64,000 bases of DNA from Fructobacillus pseudoficulneus (GCF_900108455.1 NZ_FNWS01000002.1:220130-284129), one strand, 5' to 3'; shown: positions 18,463 through 28,591, numbered from the stretch's first letter. Numbers and translations are program-made. The notes: generated by a model not told the origin, from the letters alone.

Positions 18463-19755
18463 TTACTTAGCCTTTGCAGATGAAACAATCTTATCAACGA
18501 CTGCCTTCATTGCAATGTCGTGCTTCAACAAAGCATCAGTCAATGATTGCTTAACTTGTTCTTCTGAAATGTTGTATTGGTCAGCCAATGACTTCACTTC
18601 AGCAGCAACTTCGTCTGCACTTGGGTCAATCTTTTCAGCCTTAACAATTGCTTCCAAGACCAAGTTTGTCTTGACACGGTTGTCAGCACCTTCTTCAAAT
18701 TGCTTCCGGAATGATTCCTGAGTTTGTCCTGAAATCTGGAAGAACATGTCTGGTGAGATACCTTGTTGTTGCAATTGAGCCAAGTATTGTTGCATTTGAC
18801 GATCAACATCTTCATTGATCATTTCTTGTGGCAAGTCACCACCAACAACTTCGGCGTTATCAACTGCGGCTTGCACGGCTGCATCTTCGAATGCATCCTT
18901 AGCAGCGCTTTCGCGAGCTTCTTGCAAGTTCTTCTTAGTCTTTTCCTTCAATTCGGCCAAAGTGTCAACGTCTTCATCGACGTCCTTAGCGAATTCATCA
19001 TCCAAATCAGGCAATGACTTGCGCTTGATTTCGTGAAGCTTAACTTCGAACAAAGCTTCCTTACCAGCCAAATCCTTTGCTTGGTATTCTTCTGGGAAAG
19101 TAACCTTAACGTCAACATCATCGCCGGCTACGTGACCAACCAATTGGTCTTCAAAGCCAGGAATGAATGAGCCTGAGCCCAATTCCAAAGAATAATCCTT
19201 AGCTTGACCACCATCAAAGTGGTCGCCATCAACAGAACCATCAAAGTCGATTACGACAGTGTCGCCGTTTTCAGCCTTAGTTCCGTCTTCTTGCAAAACC
19301 AATTCAGCTTGGTTTTCTTGTTGGCGCTTGATTTCAGCATCAACATCTTCGTCTGAGACAGAAGCGTCTTGCTTTTCAACAGTCAAGCCAGTGTAGTCAC
19401 CCAACTTGATTTCAGGGGCAACGGCTACTTCAGCCTTCAATTGCCAGTCAGCACCCTTGTCCATTGAAACAGGCATGATGTCAGGGCGACCAACAACAGT
19501 AATGCCTTGTTCTGCAACAGCTGCTTCATAAGCGGCTGGCAAAACGATGTCCATTACATCTTGGTACAAGGCTTCTTCACCAAACTTTTGCAAGAAAAGT
19601 GACATTGGTACCTTTCCCTTACGGAAACCAGGTACGGCAATTTGGTTCTTGTTCTTGTCAAAAGCTGGTTGCAATGCGTTTTGCACATCAGCTTGAGCGA
19701 TTGAAAATTCTAGTGTACCGCGGTTTGCATCCGCAGCAGCTGTCCATTTAGACAT
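18463..19755 (-). CDS. tig: Trigger factor (ribosome-associated chaperone, peptidyl-prolyl isomerase)
   Basis: Nascent-chain chaperone. 430 residues: ribosome-binding domain with GFRKGKVPMS (about 44-53), FKBP-like PPIase domain about 160-245 (GDTVVIDFDGSVDG), then the helical chaperone arms rich in Glu/Gln. GGAGG precedes the ATG. Codon choice is strongly biased (Leu mostly TTG, Lys mostly AAG), fitting high expression. A near-consensus promoter precedes it. Confidence 0.97.
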   Translation of the reverse strand: MSKWTAAADANRGTLEFSIAQADVQNALQPAFDKNKNQIAVPGFRKGKVPMSLFLQKFGEEALYQDVMDIVLPAAYEAAVAEQGITVVGRPDIMPVSMDKGADWQLKAEVAVAPEIKLGDYTGLTVEKQDASVSDEDVDAEIKRQQENQAELVLQEDGTKAENGDTVVIDFDGSVDGDHFDGGQAKDYSLELGSGSFIPGFEDQLVGHVAGDDVDVKVTFPEEYQAKDLAGKEALFEVKLHEIKRKSLPDLDDEFAKDVDEDVDTLAELKEKTKKNLQEARESAAKDAFEDAAVQAAVDNAEVVGGDLPQEMINEDVDRQMQQYLAQLQQQGISPDMFFQISGQTQESFRKQFEEGADNRVKTNLVLEAIVKAEKIDPSADEVAAEVKSLADQYNISEEQVKQSLTDALLKHDIAMKAVVDKIVSSAKAK

Positions 19756-19785
19756 GTTAAATCCTCCAAAAATAAGTTCTATATA

Positions 19786-19814
19786 ATTTTAGACCAAATA
19801 GCCGATTTTATCAA
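19786..19814 (-). promoter_or_regulatory. tig promoter
   Basis: -35 TTGATA (19814-19809) and -10 TAAAAT (19791-19786) on the minus strand with a 17-bp spacer, about 30 bases upstream of the ATG. Confidence 0.7.
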
Positions 19815-19984
19815 GGTCAGGCATCAGATCCATTCGCCTAACTTTTGCCTTTTTGGGCAAATCTGGGCTAAAAAGTGACCAAAATAAAATTAACTAGACC
19901 AAATGTGATCCATCCGTTGATTTGATTGGCTTACTGAACTGATTAGCACAATCCTTTTAACTGTGCCATTTTAACAACCAACTT

Positions 19985-20629
19985 TTACACCCCTAAATCC
20001 AAAGATAAAAACTTGGAAAATTCTGCAATATTGCTTGGATAGGCATTACTACCATGATAATTAATGACGTCTTCCCCTTGGTTGAAGTAAACATCAATAC
20101 TCCATTGTGTTCCATCCATAATTTCAGGTTGGGTATAGTAAAATCGCCACTCTCCTAGGTGCATCTTCCTAATCTTTTCTAAGAATTCATCCTTACCCAT
20201 CACTCTTTGATCAGTTTCTTCCCTTTGGATGCGACTAGCTAATTCAGCCATCGACCGATATTCTGTTTTAGCCAAAACATCCTCACCTTGAATCTTAAAA
20301 GTATCGCGTCTGAGCCCAGCAAAATAGCCAAAGGCCTCTACCTGAATCTTACTAATCAGCGGTACCTTTTGTTGAAAAAGTTCATCCAGTAACTCGACTT
20401 GGCTAAGTGGATAAGCGCCACCCCGGTCAACCAAAATTTTCTTTGCTACTGCCAAGATGGCCCGAATTTCCGCGTCGGTAACGGGATACTTCCCTGCAAA
20501 AAAATCCGGCCTAGGGAGAAAACCAAACGAATCTTTAGCTCGCTCTTCGCGAAATTTTTGGATATTTTTGATTTCCTCTATTAATTGATCATTATCGGTA
20601 AATTCTTCAAAATACTTTTCTGGGGTCAT
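19985..20629 (-). CDS. Hypothetical protein, 214 residues
   Basis: Soluble, charged 214-residue protein without membrane segments. N-terminal half helical (EKYFEEFTDNDQLIEEIKNIQKFREERAKD); the C-terminal part is beta-rich and ends with WSIDVYFNQGEDVINYHGSNAYPSNIAEFSKFL, a tail of the kind seen in several uncharacterised families, including immunity-type proteins. I do not recognise the family. It stands alone between tig and pepV and has GGAGC as ribosome site. Could be an orphan immunity protein; there is no toxin next to it. Confidence 0.7.
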   Translation of the reverse strand: MTPEKYFEEFTDNDQLIEEIKNIQKFREERAKDSFGFLPRPDFFAGKYPVTDAEIRAILAVAKKILVDRGGAYPLSQVELLDELFQQKVPLISKIQVEAFGYFAGLRRDTFKIQGEDVLAKTEYRSMAELASRIQREETDQRVMGKDEFLEKIRKMHLGEWRFYYTQPEIMDGTQWSIDVYFNQGEDVINYHGSNAYPSNIAEFSKFLSLDLGV

Positions 20630-20723
20630 CTGCGGCTCCTTTTTTAAGAAAAATTCTAAGTTATTGCCATTATACAGAATTTACCCAACTAAAATTTGCC
20701 ATAATCCAAATCCAAGAAAATTA

Positions 20724-20753
20724 AAAAAGCCCGATACGTTAATCGGACTTTTC
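20724..20753 (-). terminator. Terminator after pepV
   Basis: GTCCGAT / ATCGGGC stem with one G-T pair and a 6-base loop, followed by TTTTTT on the minus strand. Confidence 0.82.
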
Positions 20754-20763
20754 TTTAAACTAA

Positions 20764-22179
20764 TTATTCAGGTAAGTTGGCCAAATCAACAATGGCTTGA
20801 CCATAGATTCCCATTGAACGAACGAGGTCGTCAACGAGGGCAAATTCACCAACTTGGTGCATTGTATCAGGTGAGTCTGGGAACAAGGCCCCAAAGGCCA
20901 CCCCACGCTTCATCAAACGGCCGTAAGTTCCACCACCGATCACCTGGTCATGGGCTTCCAAACCAGTTTGATCATGGTAAATCTTCAACAAAGTCTTTAC
21001 AACTGGGTCTTCAGGTGACACGTAGTGCGGTACCTGCGCATGGCCACCAATCTTGGCTTGATAATCCCATTCAGGCAGGGCTTCATCTAATTGCTTTTCG
21101 ATGAATTCAGGTTCAATTCCCTTTGGATAACGGAAGTTAAAGTTAATAAAGACGCCATCTTTCAAGTCAAACTTTTGAATTCCGACGTTCATTGACAAAG
21201 GTCCCATCACGTCATCCTCGTAGGCAACGCCGAGCTTCTTTCCAGTTGGGTCGTCATGTGACAATTCACCCAGATACTTCAAGAAGAAGGCAGCAGTACC
21301 ACCAAAGTCATATTGCTTCAAGAACTTAGCCAAGTAAGTTCCGGCATTTTCACCAGTTTCTGGCAAAGAACCGTGAACTTGCTTACCGAGCAACTCAAAC
21401 TTCAATTCATCGCCTTCTGGTGTAACCGTTCCGCGCACCTGCTTGTTTTCGGCCAAAAAGGCGGCGAAATCAGCAATCGTTTGGTCAGTTGGCAAACCAG
21501 TAACAGTAGCTCGGGCAACACCCGGCACCATGTTTGTCCGGATTCCTGAGTCAAAGACTTCCAACTTAACGGCATCCCCATTTGTAGCTGGTGAAGTCAG
21601 GTTAACCTGCAAGTTTCCCTTTTCCCCATTAATAATTGGGTATTCGGCATCTGGTGAGAAACCAAAGGCCGGCGCTGGTTCAACTTCAAAGTAACGAGTC
21701 ATCCCCGTCCAGTCATTTTCTTCATCCGTTCCAAAAATCAAACGAACACGGCGCTTTAGTGGCAAGTTCAAGTCACGAATCATCTTGAACCCATAATAAG
21801 CGGCCAAACCTGGTCCCTTATCATCAGAGGCACCACGGGCAATCACCTTACCATCTTCAATCACTGGATCAAATGGGTCAGTCTCCCAACCCTCACCGGC
21901 AGGCATCACGTCAACGTGTGACAACAAAGCCACGTATTCATCAGCATCTTTTGGCCCGATTTCAATGTAACCGGCTAAATTATCAATATTCTTGGTCACA
22001 AAACCATCACGGTCGGCCAAGGCCAAAATATGAACCAAGGCGTCCTTTGGCCCAGGACCAAGCGGTGCGTCTTCAGTTGCCTGACTATCATCTCGTACTG
22101 AAGCAATCTTCAAAAAATCTTTCAAATCAGCGAGGTAAGCTTGTTCTTCTTCCTTCGCCTTTGCTTGCCAATCAATCAT
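20764..22179 (-). CDS. pepV: Dipeptidase PepV (M20 metallopeptidase)
   Basis: Zinc dipeptidase of lactic acid bacteria releasing amino acids from dipeptides. 471 residues from ATG 22179, with AGGGGG upstream; the TTG nine codons earlier was rejected. Metal-site motifs in order: LSHVDVMPAGEGW (about 85-97), GASDDKGP (about 117-124), GTDEENDW (about 151-158) and DTMHQVGEF (about 438-446). A lid domain lies in the middle. Divergent from nnrD. Confidence 0.95.
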   Translation of the reverse strand: MIDWQAKAKEEEQAYLADLKDFLKIASVRDDSQATEDAPLGPGPKDALVHILALADRDGFVTKNIDNLAGYIEIGPKDADEYVALLSHVDVMPAGEGWETDPFDPVIEDGKVIARGASDDKGPGLAAYYGFKMIRDLNLPLKRRVRLIFGTDEENDWTGMTRYFEVEPAPAFGFSPDAEYPIINGEKGNLQVNLTSPATNGDAVKLEVFDSGIRTNMVPGVARATVTGLPTDQTIADFAAFLAENKQVRGTVTPEGDELKFELLGKQVHGSLPETGENAGTYLAKFLKQYDFGGTAAFFLKYLGELSHDDPTGKKLGVAYEDDVMGPLSMNVGIQKFDLKDGVFINFNFRYPKGIEPEFIEKQLDEALPEWDYQAKIGGHAQVPHYVSPEDPVVKTLLKIYHDQTGLEAHDQVIGGGTYGRLMKRGVAFGALFPDSPDTMHQVGEFALVDDLVRSMGIYGQAIVDLANLPE

Positions 22180-22298
22180 CCAAATGACCCCCTTACGCTG
22201 TGGCAACTCACGTTGCTCTCACCGTTTTCATAATTTTCTCATTATGATTTTCATTATACACACCTGAAGTGTAAAATGCTTATCAGAGAGGTGAAAAA

Positions 22299-23132
22299 AT
22301 GATTAATTTAACTGAAACAATTGTGCAAACCGTTGTGAACAAACGTCCCAAGCAGTCACACAAGGGTACTTTCGGCAAAATTTTAATCGTTGCGGGTGAC
22401 AAAAATCTTGGCGGCGCCGCCATTATGAATGCCCAGGCCGCCGTTTATGCCGGTGCGGGCTTAGTGACCGTCGCCACTGATTCAGTCAATAAAACCGCCA
22501 TTCACTCACGTTTGCCCGAAGCCATGGTGATTGACTATCACAGTGATTTCACCAAGCTACTTGAAAGTGTTGACGTCGTGTTAATCGGTTCGGGTCTGGG
22601 TGAGAGCATCGATGTCCTCAAAAAAGTTTTAAATAAAACCAAGGATGAACAGGTCGTGATTCTCGACGGATCAGCACTCACCCTAATGGCTAGCTATCAA
22701 TTACCCCTTCCCGCCGGCCAAATTGTTTTAACCCCCCACCAAATGGAGTGGCAACGCTTTGGCGAGGTGCCCATCGCTGACCAGGACAAAGAAGACAATA
22801 ATTGGGAAGCGCTTGTCAGTATGAATCCCGAACCAATTTTAGTTTTGAAGTCAGACCAGACTCAGGTATACTTGGAAAATGAAGTTTACCAATTGACCGT
22901 CGGTGGCCCCTATCAGGCCACCGGTGGCATGGGTGACACCTTAGCTGGTATCATTGCCACCTTTGCTGGTCAGTTCCATCCATTGGGCCAGGCCGTCTTG
23001 GCAGCAGTCTATACCCATTCGGCCATTGCAGCAGAACTAGCGAAAACAAACTACGTCACCCTCCCCACGGCAATTGCAAAACAATTACCACAGTACATGA
23101 AAAAGATGGCAGAACAAGAACCCCATCTCTAA
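22299..23132 (+). CDS. nnrD: ADP-dependent NAD(P)H-hydrate dehydratase
   Basis: Repairs hydrated NAD(P)H. 277 residues, corresponding to the C-terminal dehydratase half of YjeF; the epimerase half is not fused. Visible: GGDKNLGGAA-type ribokinase-like opening (VAGDKNLGGAAIMNA, about 31-45), YAGAGLVTVAT, IGSGLG, LDGSALTL, LTPHQMEW and ATGGMGDTLAGIIA with the catalytic Asp (about 210). GAGAGG precedes the ATG. exoA follows after 29 bp. Confidence 0.93.
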   Translation: MINLTETIVQTVVNKRPKQSHKGTFGKILIVAGDKNLGGAAIMNAQAAVYAGAGLVTVATDSVNKTAIHSRLPEAMVIDYHSDFTKLLESVDVVLIGSGLGESIDVLKKVLNKTKDEQVVILDGSALTLMASYQLPLPAGQIVLTPHQMEWQRFGEVPIADQDKEDNNWEALVSMNPEPILVLKSDQTQVYLENEVYQLTVGGPYQATGGMGDTLAGIIATFAGQFHPLGQAVLAAVYTHSAIAAELAKTNYVTLPTAIAKQLPQYMKKMAEQEPHL

Positions 23133-23161
23133 AATGGCACAGTAAAAGGAAGTTTTAACCA

Positions 23162-23980
23162 ATGAAATTCATCTCTTGGAACATTGACTCAATCAACGCA
23201 GCCGTGGAGCATAGCTCTGACCGCGGTAAGATGACCTGGGGCGTGTTGGAAAACTTGGCCGCAGCCAAGCCAGACGTCTTAGCCATCCAGGAAACCAAGT
23301 TAAAGGACACTGGCCTGACTAAAAAACATTTGGCGGCGCTCACTGAACTCTTTCCGGACTACCATATCTACACCAACTCTTCGACTGCCCGCAAGTCCTA
23401 CGCTGGGACAATGATGATTTCAAAAGAAGAACCCCTAGCAGTTGATTATCCAACCATCGGTGCACCGGGCGAAATGGATCAAGAAGGCCGCATTGTCACC
23501 CTAGAATTTCCAAACTTCTACGTTTCAACGGTCTACACACCAAATGCCGGGTCTGGTCTGGACCGCTTAGCCGACCGACAAATGTGGGACGATGCCTACC
23601 GCGCCTATATCGACGGCCTCAATGCCAAGAAACCAGTCATCTTCTCTGGTGACTTCAACGTTGCCCATGAAGAAATTGATTTGAAGCATCCTAGCACCAA
23701 CCATCACTCGGCTGGCTTTACCGATGAAGAACGGGAAAAATTCACCCTACTATTAGACGCCGGGTACACCGATACCATGCGAGCTAAAAACCCTGGTACC
23801 CCAAACATCTATAGCTGGTGGGCCCAACGAGTTAAAACTTCTAAGGTCAACAATTCGGGTTGGCGGATTGATTACTACCTCGTGTCGAACCGCATTGCCG
23901 ACAAGGTCACGGACAGCTTTGTCGTTGATACCGGCGCACGCCAGGACCACGCCCCCATCCAATTAGAAATTAATTTGTAA
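23162..23980 (+). CDS. exoA: Exodeoxyribonuclease III / AP endonuclease
   Basis: Base-excision repair AP endonuclease. 272 residues with the exonuclease III hallmarks: MKFISWNIDSINA (Asn7), AIQETKL (metal Glu about 43), YTPNAG, SGDFNVAHEEIDL (about 160-172), SWWAQRVKTSKVNNSGWRIDYYLVS and the final QDHAPI with catalytic His. Ribosome site AAGGAAG. Likely cotranscribed with nnrD and ends at a bidirectional terminator. Confidence 0.95.
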   Translation: MKFISWNIDSINAAVEHSSDRGKMTWGVLENLAAAKPDVLAIQETKLKDTGLTKKHLAALTELFPDYHIYTNSSTARKSYAGTMMISKEEPLAVDYPTIGAPGEMDQEGRIVTLEFPNFYVSTVYTPNAGSGLDRLADRQMWDDAYRAYIDGLNAKKPVIFSGDFNVAHEEIDLKHPSTNHHSAGFTDEEREKFTLLLDAGYTDTMRAKNPGTPNIYSWWAQRVKTSKVNNSGWRIDYYLVSNRIADKVTDSFVVDTGARQDHAPIQLEINL

Positions 23981-23982
23981 AC

Positions 23983-24013
23983 AAAAAATGCTGGATTTAA
24001 TCCAGCATTTTTT
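23983..24013. terminator. Bidirectional terminator between exoA and the exonuclease gene
   Basis: ATGCTGGA / TCCAGCAT stem with a TTTAA loop, flanked by A-run and T-run. Confidence 0.9.
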
Positions 24014-24545
24014 ATTTGTTTCTGACGTATTCTTTTAAAACATCATTGCCAAACATCTCGCTTTGGTAAATCAAGATTTCAGCACAGGCTAAGGCATCAG
24101 CCAAGGCATTGTGATGATTTTCCAGCTCAATTTTCAAAGCGGCCGAAACCGTATTTAATTTGTGGTTGGCCAAATCCGGCAATAAACGCCGCGACGTCTT
24201 CACTGTGTCTAACAGCTGGTAATGGGCTTCCGGCAAGCGGTAATAATCCAAACAAGCACGCAAAACCGAAGCATCAAAGGTCGCATTATGCGCCACCATC
24301 AGCTTTTCTTCCGTAAACAAGGGCGCGATTGTCGGCCAAATCTCAGCAAATGTCGGCGCATTGATAACGTCCTTGGGATAAATGCCATGAATTTGAGAAT
24401 TCCGGGCCGAAAAGGCCGTTGGTGGCTTAATCAACGAATAAAATTGATCGACAACTTTATTATCGCGAACAACGACCAGGGCCAATGAAACGGCCGAGTG
24501 GCGTTCATTGCTGGCCGTTTCAAAATCAAAGGCGGCAAAATTCAT
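24012..24545 (-). CDS. 3'-5' exonuclease, DnaQ/PolC-epsilon type (DEDDh)
   Basis: 177-residue stand-alone exonuclease. DEDDh residues are visible: AFDFETAS (Asp/Glu, about 6-13), HNATFDASVL (second Asp, about 86-95), and HHNALADALACAEI (His/Asp, about 145-158). Function is probably nucleic-acid trimming or repair; the exact substrate is unknown. The ATG overlaps the upstream acetyltransferase stop (ATGA), the third gene of tsaE-GNAT-exonuclease. Confidence 0.9.
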   Translation of the reverse strand: MNFAAFDFETASNERHSAVSLALVVVRDNKVVDQFYSLIKPPTAFSARNSQIHGIYPKDVINAPTFAEIWPTIAPLFTEEKLMVAHNATFDASVLRACLDYYRLPEAHYQLLDTVKTSRRLLPDLANHKLNTVSAALKIELENHHNALADALACAEILIYQSEMFGNDVLKEYVRNK

Positions 24546-25063
24546 GCTAAAATCAGCTCCATCTTTACTAAGTTTGCTTGGCGACCGGATTGCAATAAAA
24601 TCGGCATAGTATCCTCACCAACCTCGACAAAGCCCAACGTGTGGTATAAGTGTCGAGCAACCTCATTCGTTTCATCAACATCCAGCCATAACCGGTCATA
24701 ACCAACTTTTTTTGCCCAGTCAATCAAGGCTTCCATTGTTAACCGACCTAGTCCCCGGCCTTGATGCTCGGCCAAAATGGCAATGCCAACTTCACCGTCG
24801 GCAATTGAGGCAATCCCAACCTGTAGTTGCTTACCGTTTTTGGCATTGGCCCACAATAGCCAAGTCTTTTGCGGTTGGGCTGCGGCGGCTACCAAGGATT
24901 CATCTTGCTCCTGTTGGGCCAATGAGTCACGCGCTTCGGCCAACTCAAAGGTATCCGATTCCTGCTTTAAAACAGTCAACAAGTCTTGCGCAGCTTGGGC
25001 CTGGCTCAAATCAAGCCCTTGCAGTGAATATTGATATTCAGTCATGTCCGTTTCCGCTGCCAT
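24542..25063 (-). CDS. GNAT-family N-acetyltransferase
   Basis: 173 residues with the acetyl-CoA site EHQGRGLGRLTMEALIDWA (about 113-131) and the closing ARHLYHTLGFVEVGE. Substrate unknown. The start overlaps the tsaE stop (TAATG) and the stop overlaps the exonuclease start. In this operon position (next to tsaE) one might think of RimI, but the sequence reads as a generic GNAT with a long acidic N-terminus, so I do not assign rimI. Confidence 0.85.
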   Translation of the reverse strand: MAAETDMTEYQYSLQGLDLSQAQAAQDLLTVLKQESDTFELAEARDSLAQQEQDESLVAAAAQPQKTWLLWANAKNGKQLQVGIASIADGEVGIAILAEHQGRGLGRLTMEALIDWAKKVGYDRLWLDVDETNEVARHLYHTLGFVEVGEDTMPILLQSGRQANLVKMELILA

Positions 25064-25518
25064 TAGTCGAGCTTCTCCTCAATTTCTTCAGCTTGGCCGA
25101 TGCCACGAACCGTGATTTCTCGATCACTTTCACCCTCACCTAAACGAGTAAAGGTCATTTCTAACCGATCATTGGGTAACAAATCAGCCATGTATTGTGG
25201 CCACTCAATTAAGGTGACACCGTCCGTCCCCAGGTAGTCTTCAAAGCCCTGATCAGCCGCACCGGCGTTTTCCAACAGGTAGGCATCAAAGTGATACAGG
25301 GGAATCCGGCCCTCTTCATAGGTATTCAAAATATTAAAAGTCGGACTTTTAACCCGACTTTGTATGCCAAGAGCAGCAGCCAAACCTTGGGTAAAGGTGG
25401 TCTTGCCGGCACCAAGGTCGCCTTGCAAGGTGACCACCAAGCCAGGATAAACCAAGTCCGCTAATTTTTTAGCCAAAGCTTGAGTCGCTTTGGGATTATT
25501 TGTTTGATAACTTTTCAT
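25063..25518 (-). CDS. tsaE: tRNA threonylcarbamoyladenosine biosynthesis ATPase TsaE
   Basis: ATPase that supports TsaB-TsaD in t6A37 formation. 151 residues: P-loop [15 protein letters not shown] (about 33-47), [11 protein letters not shown] and LYHFDAYLL (about 84-92), GVTLIEWPQ with Walker-B-like Glu. First gene of a three-gene overlapping operon. Confidence 0.95.
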   Translation of the reverse strand: MKSYQTNNPKATQALAKKLADLVYPGLVVTLQGDLGAGKTTFTQGLAAALGIQSRVKSPTFNILNTYEEGRIPLYHFDAYLLENAGAADQGFEDYLGTDGVTLIEWPQYMADLLPNDRLEMTFTRLGEGESDREITVRGIGQAEEIEEKLD

Positions 25519-25631
25519 AATCCTTATTATAACACGGTCAATAACTGAACCGAATTAGTCGAATTCCTACCACATTTTGAGATATTAGGAGTACAATGAA
25601 AATACTTAGAAATTTTGAAAGGATAATTTTC

Positions 25632-26342
25632 ATGTCAAACTCTACTTTATTTCAAGTCGGTACCATGCAATTACTTGCCAATAGCCTCCTTGATGGAACG
25701 ATGTCAATCGGCGACCTTCTCAAGCACGGTGATTTTGGAATCGGAACCGGACAAGGACTCGATGGTGAGTTAATTATTTTGGACGGCAAGGCATATCACA
25801 CTTTAGTTTCTGGCGAATGTGAAACACCAGACGCTAGCTTTACTACTCCCTTTGCTGCCGCTCACCATGGCGACTTCAAAGATTTCGGCCAAGCCGAAAA
25901 CGATTCACTAGAAGAAGTTTTGAATAATGCCGTTGCAGCTCTTCGGGCACAAAATCAATTTGTTGCTCTTTTGGTCGAAGGTGAATTTGAGACGATGACC
26001 ACTCGGTCTGCAGCTGGTAGCCAAAAGCCTTACCCTTCTTTGACAGAAGCCGCTGAAAAGCAACAAGTCTTTAACGGCACAAAAGTTAAGGGTCGCCTTT
26101 TGTCTTACTATGCACCAGCCATTTACCAAGGGGTTACCGTTGCCGGTTTCCACTCACACTTCCTTGCCGATGACCACAACCTTTCCGGTCACGTTCTCAC
26201 TGGAAAAGTTTTGAACGCCACGGTCAAAGTTCAATTGCTCGATACCATCGAACAGGTTTTGCCAGTTGATAACGCCGACTTTAAGGCCGCTGATTTAACT
26301 GACCTAACCATGGTTCACAAGGCCATCGAAGCTGCCGAATAA
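25632..26342 (+). CDS. aldB: Alpha-acetolactate decarboxylase
   Basis: Converts acetolactate to acetoin. 236 residues from ATG 25632 (MSNSTLFQVG), which fits family N-termini and has AAAGGA upstream; an ATG 12 codons earlier at 25596 also has AGGAG four bases upstream and cannot be excluded. Zinc ligands seen as GFHSHFLADDHNLSGHVL (about 170-187), plus the Glu region IDGELIIL-like (GELIILDGKAYH). Monocistronic; acetolactate synthase is not in this window. Confidence 0.94.
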   Translation: MSNSTLFQVGTMQLLANSLLDGTMSIGDLLKHGDFGIGTGQGLDGELIILDGKAYHTLVSGECETPDASFTTPFAAAHHGDFKDFGQAENDSLEEVLNNAVAALRAQNQFVALLVEGEFETMTTRSAAGSQKPYPSLTEAAEKQQVFNGTKVKGRLLSYYAPAIYQGVTVAGFHSHFLADDHNLSGHVLTGKVLNATVKVQLLDTIEQVLPVDNADFKAADLTDLTMVHKAIEAAE

Positions 26343-26354
26343 CATCAGCAACAC

Positions 26355-26387
26355 AAAAAAGACTGTCCATTCCGGACAGTCTTTTTC
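26355..26387. terminator. Bidirectional terminator between aldB and queA
   Basis: GACTGTCC / GGACAGTC 8-bp stem flanked by A6 and T5. Confidence 0.9.
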
Positions 26388-27449
26388 TTATCGATGAATG
26401 TACATCGCATCCCCGAAGGAGAAGAAACGGTATTTCTCCTCAACGGCATGCTCATAGGCATTCAAAATGTTTTCCCGACCAGTAAAGGCCGCCACTAGCA
26501 TCACTAGCGTTGATTTTGGCAAATGGAAGTTCGTGATAAAGGCATCCACCACCTGCCACTGATAACCAGGCTTAATAAAGATGTCAGTCCACCCCGAATC
26601 AGCCTGAATTTCGCCAGCAAATTTGGAACCAATCGTCTCCAAAGTCCGAATCGATGTCGTACCAGTGGCCACGATTCGACCACCGCGCGCCCGTGTTTGA
26701 TTCAACTTGGCGGCAGCGTCTTCACTCAATTGATAAAATTCCGAATGCATCTTGTGGTCTTCGATATTATCTTCTTCCACTGGACGGAAGGTTCCCAAAC
26801 CAACGTGGAGGGTCAGTTCGACTAGGTCAACTCCCTTATCGGCCACCTTCTGCAGCAATTCCGGCGTCCAATGCAAACCGGCAGTTGGCGCAGCGGCCGA
26901 ACCATCGACCTTTGAATAAACCGTTTGATAACGTTCCTGATCGTCCAATTTTTCCTTAATGTAAGGTGGCAACGGCATTTCACCCAATTCGTTCAACCGT
27001 TCCATAAAAATCCCATCATAAGAAAATTCGACAAAGCGACCACCGTGTTCCAGTTCACCAACCACGGTCGCAGTCATAACAGGATGAGCCGGATCATCCC
27101 CAAAGACAATCGTCGATCCAATCGGCGACTTTTTGGCTGGCTTCACCAAGGTCTCCCAAACATCATCATGGTCTTGGCGCAGCAACAAAACTTCGGCATG
27201 GCCACCCGTTTCGGGACGAACACCGTGCAAACGTGCTGGCAAAACCCGGGAATTGTTCATTACTAGGGCATCCCCTGGCTGCAAATATTCTAAAATATCA
27301 TAAAAATGCTTATCTTCGTAAGCACCAGTATCGGCATTTAACACCAGTAATCGTGAGGTGTCACGGTCCTTTAACGGTGTTTGCGCAATCAATTCCTGTG
27401 GCAAATGGTAGTCAAAATCTGATAATTGGTAGTGCTTTTCTTCAGTCAT
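26388..27449 (-). CDS. queA: S-adenosylmethionine:tRNA ribosyltransferase-isomerase
   Basis: Queuosine biosynthesis: transfers ribosyl from SAM to preQ1 in tRNA. 353 residues from ATG 27449 ([17 protein letters not shown]), a typical N-terminus; the longer frame runs through the intergenic hairpin. Signatures: [46 protein letters not shown]-like [11 protein letters not shown] and TTSIRTLE. Downstream of ruvB, the common ruvB-queA pairing. Confidence 0.95.
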   Translation of the reverse strand: MTEEKHYQLSDFDYHLPQELIAQTPLKDRDTSRLLVLNADTGAYEDKHFYDILEYLQPGDALVMNNSRVLPARLHGVRPETGGHAEVLLLRQDHDDVWETLVKPAKKSPIGSTIVFGDDPAHPVMTATVVGELEHGGRFVEFSYDGIFMERLNELGEMPLPPYIKEKLDDQERYQTVYSKVDGSAAAPTAGLHWTPELLQKVADKGVDLVELTLHVGLGTFRPVEEDNIEDHKMHSEFYQLSEDAAAKLNQTRARGGRIVATGTTSIRTLETIGSKFAGEIQADSGWTDIFIKPGYQWQVVDAFITNFHLPKSTLVMLVAAFTGRENILNAYEHAVEEKYRFFSFGDAMYIHR

Positions 27450-27528
27450 AAATCTCTTTTTCAATTCTTTTACATAAAACAAGAAAGTCTCGGCCACAAT
27501 TTTTCTCATGGCCGAAAATTTTTATTTG

Positions 27529-28584
27529 CTATTTTTCTGCTGGAACAGGACGACCAAGGTGCCGGTAAGCTGCCTCAGTGACCACTCGACCACGCGGTGT
27601 CCGCTGAATGAAGCCTAACTGCAGCAAATATGGTTCCACCATCGCTTCCAACGTATCCGCTTCTTCGCCAATGTTAGCCGCAATGGTATTCAAACCGACC
27701 GGGCCCCCATGGTAAAAATCAATCATCGCATTGAGCAACTTATGGTCGGTATCATCCAACCCCTTTTGATCAACACGAAGCTTATCCAAGGCCATTTCGA
27801 CCAAATCCGTATCAATGGCAGCCTGACTCGATACCTGAGCAAAGTCACGAACCCGCTTCAACAGCCGGTTGGCAATTCGCGGTGTTCCTCGTGACCGTGA
27901 AGCGACCGCGTAGGCCCCTTCCTTGGTAATCGGCGCATCAAAAATGTCGGCCGTTCGGGTCACAATTTGCTGGAGGTCTTCTGGTTGGTAGTACTCCAAG
28001 GAATTAATAATCCCAAACCGATCTCGGAGGGGCTTTGATAGCATCCCTGGTCGAGTTGTTGCGCCCACCAAGGTAAAAGGTGGCAAAGGAAAGTGAACCG
28101 CACGCGCGGTTGGGCCCTGGCCAACCATAATGTCGATGAAATAATCTTCCATCGCGGAATAGAGCATTTCTTCCACATTGGTTGGCAGGCGGTGAATTTC
28201 ATCGATGAAGAGGACATCCCCAGGTTCCAAGCCATTCAGCAAGGCAACCAAGTCGCCGCCCTTTTCAATCGCCGGCCCGGAAGCGGTCTTTAAATGGACG
28301 CCCAGTTCGTTGGCAATAATCATCGCCAACGTTGTCTTTCCTAGTCCCGGTGGTCCAAACAAGAGAACGTGATCCAAGGCTTCTTCACGCATCTTAGCAG
28401 CCTTTAAGTAGACGGCCAGCTCTTCTTTTAACGGTCCTTGTCCAATGTATTCTCGGAGATACTTAGGGCGCAATGATAATTCATCAGAGTGCTCCGTTTC
28501 ATTGGCGGCAGCATTGCGCAACAGTTCATCCGTTTCGTTTTGGCCTTCAAACCAGGTATTAAATTGTGGGTTTTCATCAGTCAT
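27529..28584 (-). CDS. ruvB: Holliday junction branch-migration ATPase RuvB
   Basis: AAA+ motor of RuvAB. 351 residues from ATG 28584. Motifs: [12 protein letters not shown], Walker [12 protein letters not shown] (about 71-81), Walker [32 protein letters not shown] (arginine finger/sensor), winged-helix C-terminus IQRTPRGRV. ruvA is not adjacent. The start codon lies only 7 bases after a TATAAT, with no ribosome site, so the mRNA may be leaderless. Confidence 0.96.
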   Translation of the reverse strand: MTDENPQFNTWFEGQNETDELLRNAAANETEHSDELSLRPKYLREYIGQGPLKEELAVYLKAAKMREEALDHVLLFGPPGLGKTTLAMIIANELGVHLKTASGPAIEKGGDLVALLNGLEPGDVLFIDEIHRLPTNVEEMLYSAMEDYFIDIMVGQGPTARAVHFPLPPFTLVGATTRPGMLSKPLRDRFGIINSLEYYQPEDLQQIVTRTADIFDAPITKEGAYAVASRSRGTPRIANRLLKRVRDFAQVSSQAAIDTDLVEMALDKLRVDQKGLDDTDHKLLNAMIDFYHGGPVGLNTIAANIGEEADTLEAMVEPYLLQLGFIQRTPRGRVVTEAAYRHLGRPVPAEK

Positions 28585-28591
28585 TACTACT

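Noticed and set aside
27480..27528. Terminator between ruvB and queA
   Set aside because: CGGCCA/TGGCCG hairpin has a 14-base loop and only a broken T-run, so it is not called; may still attenuate.
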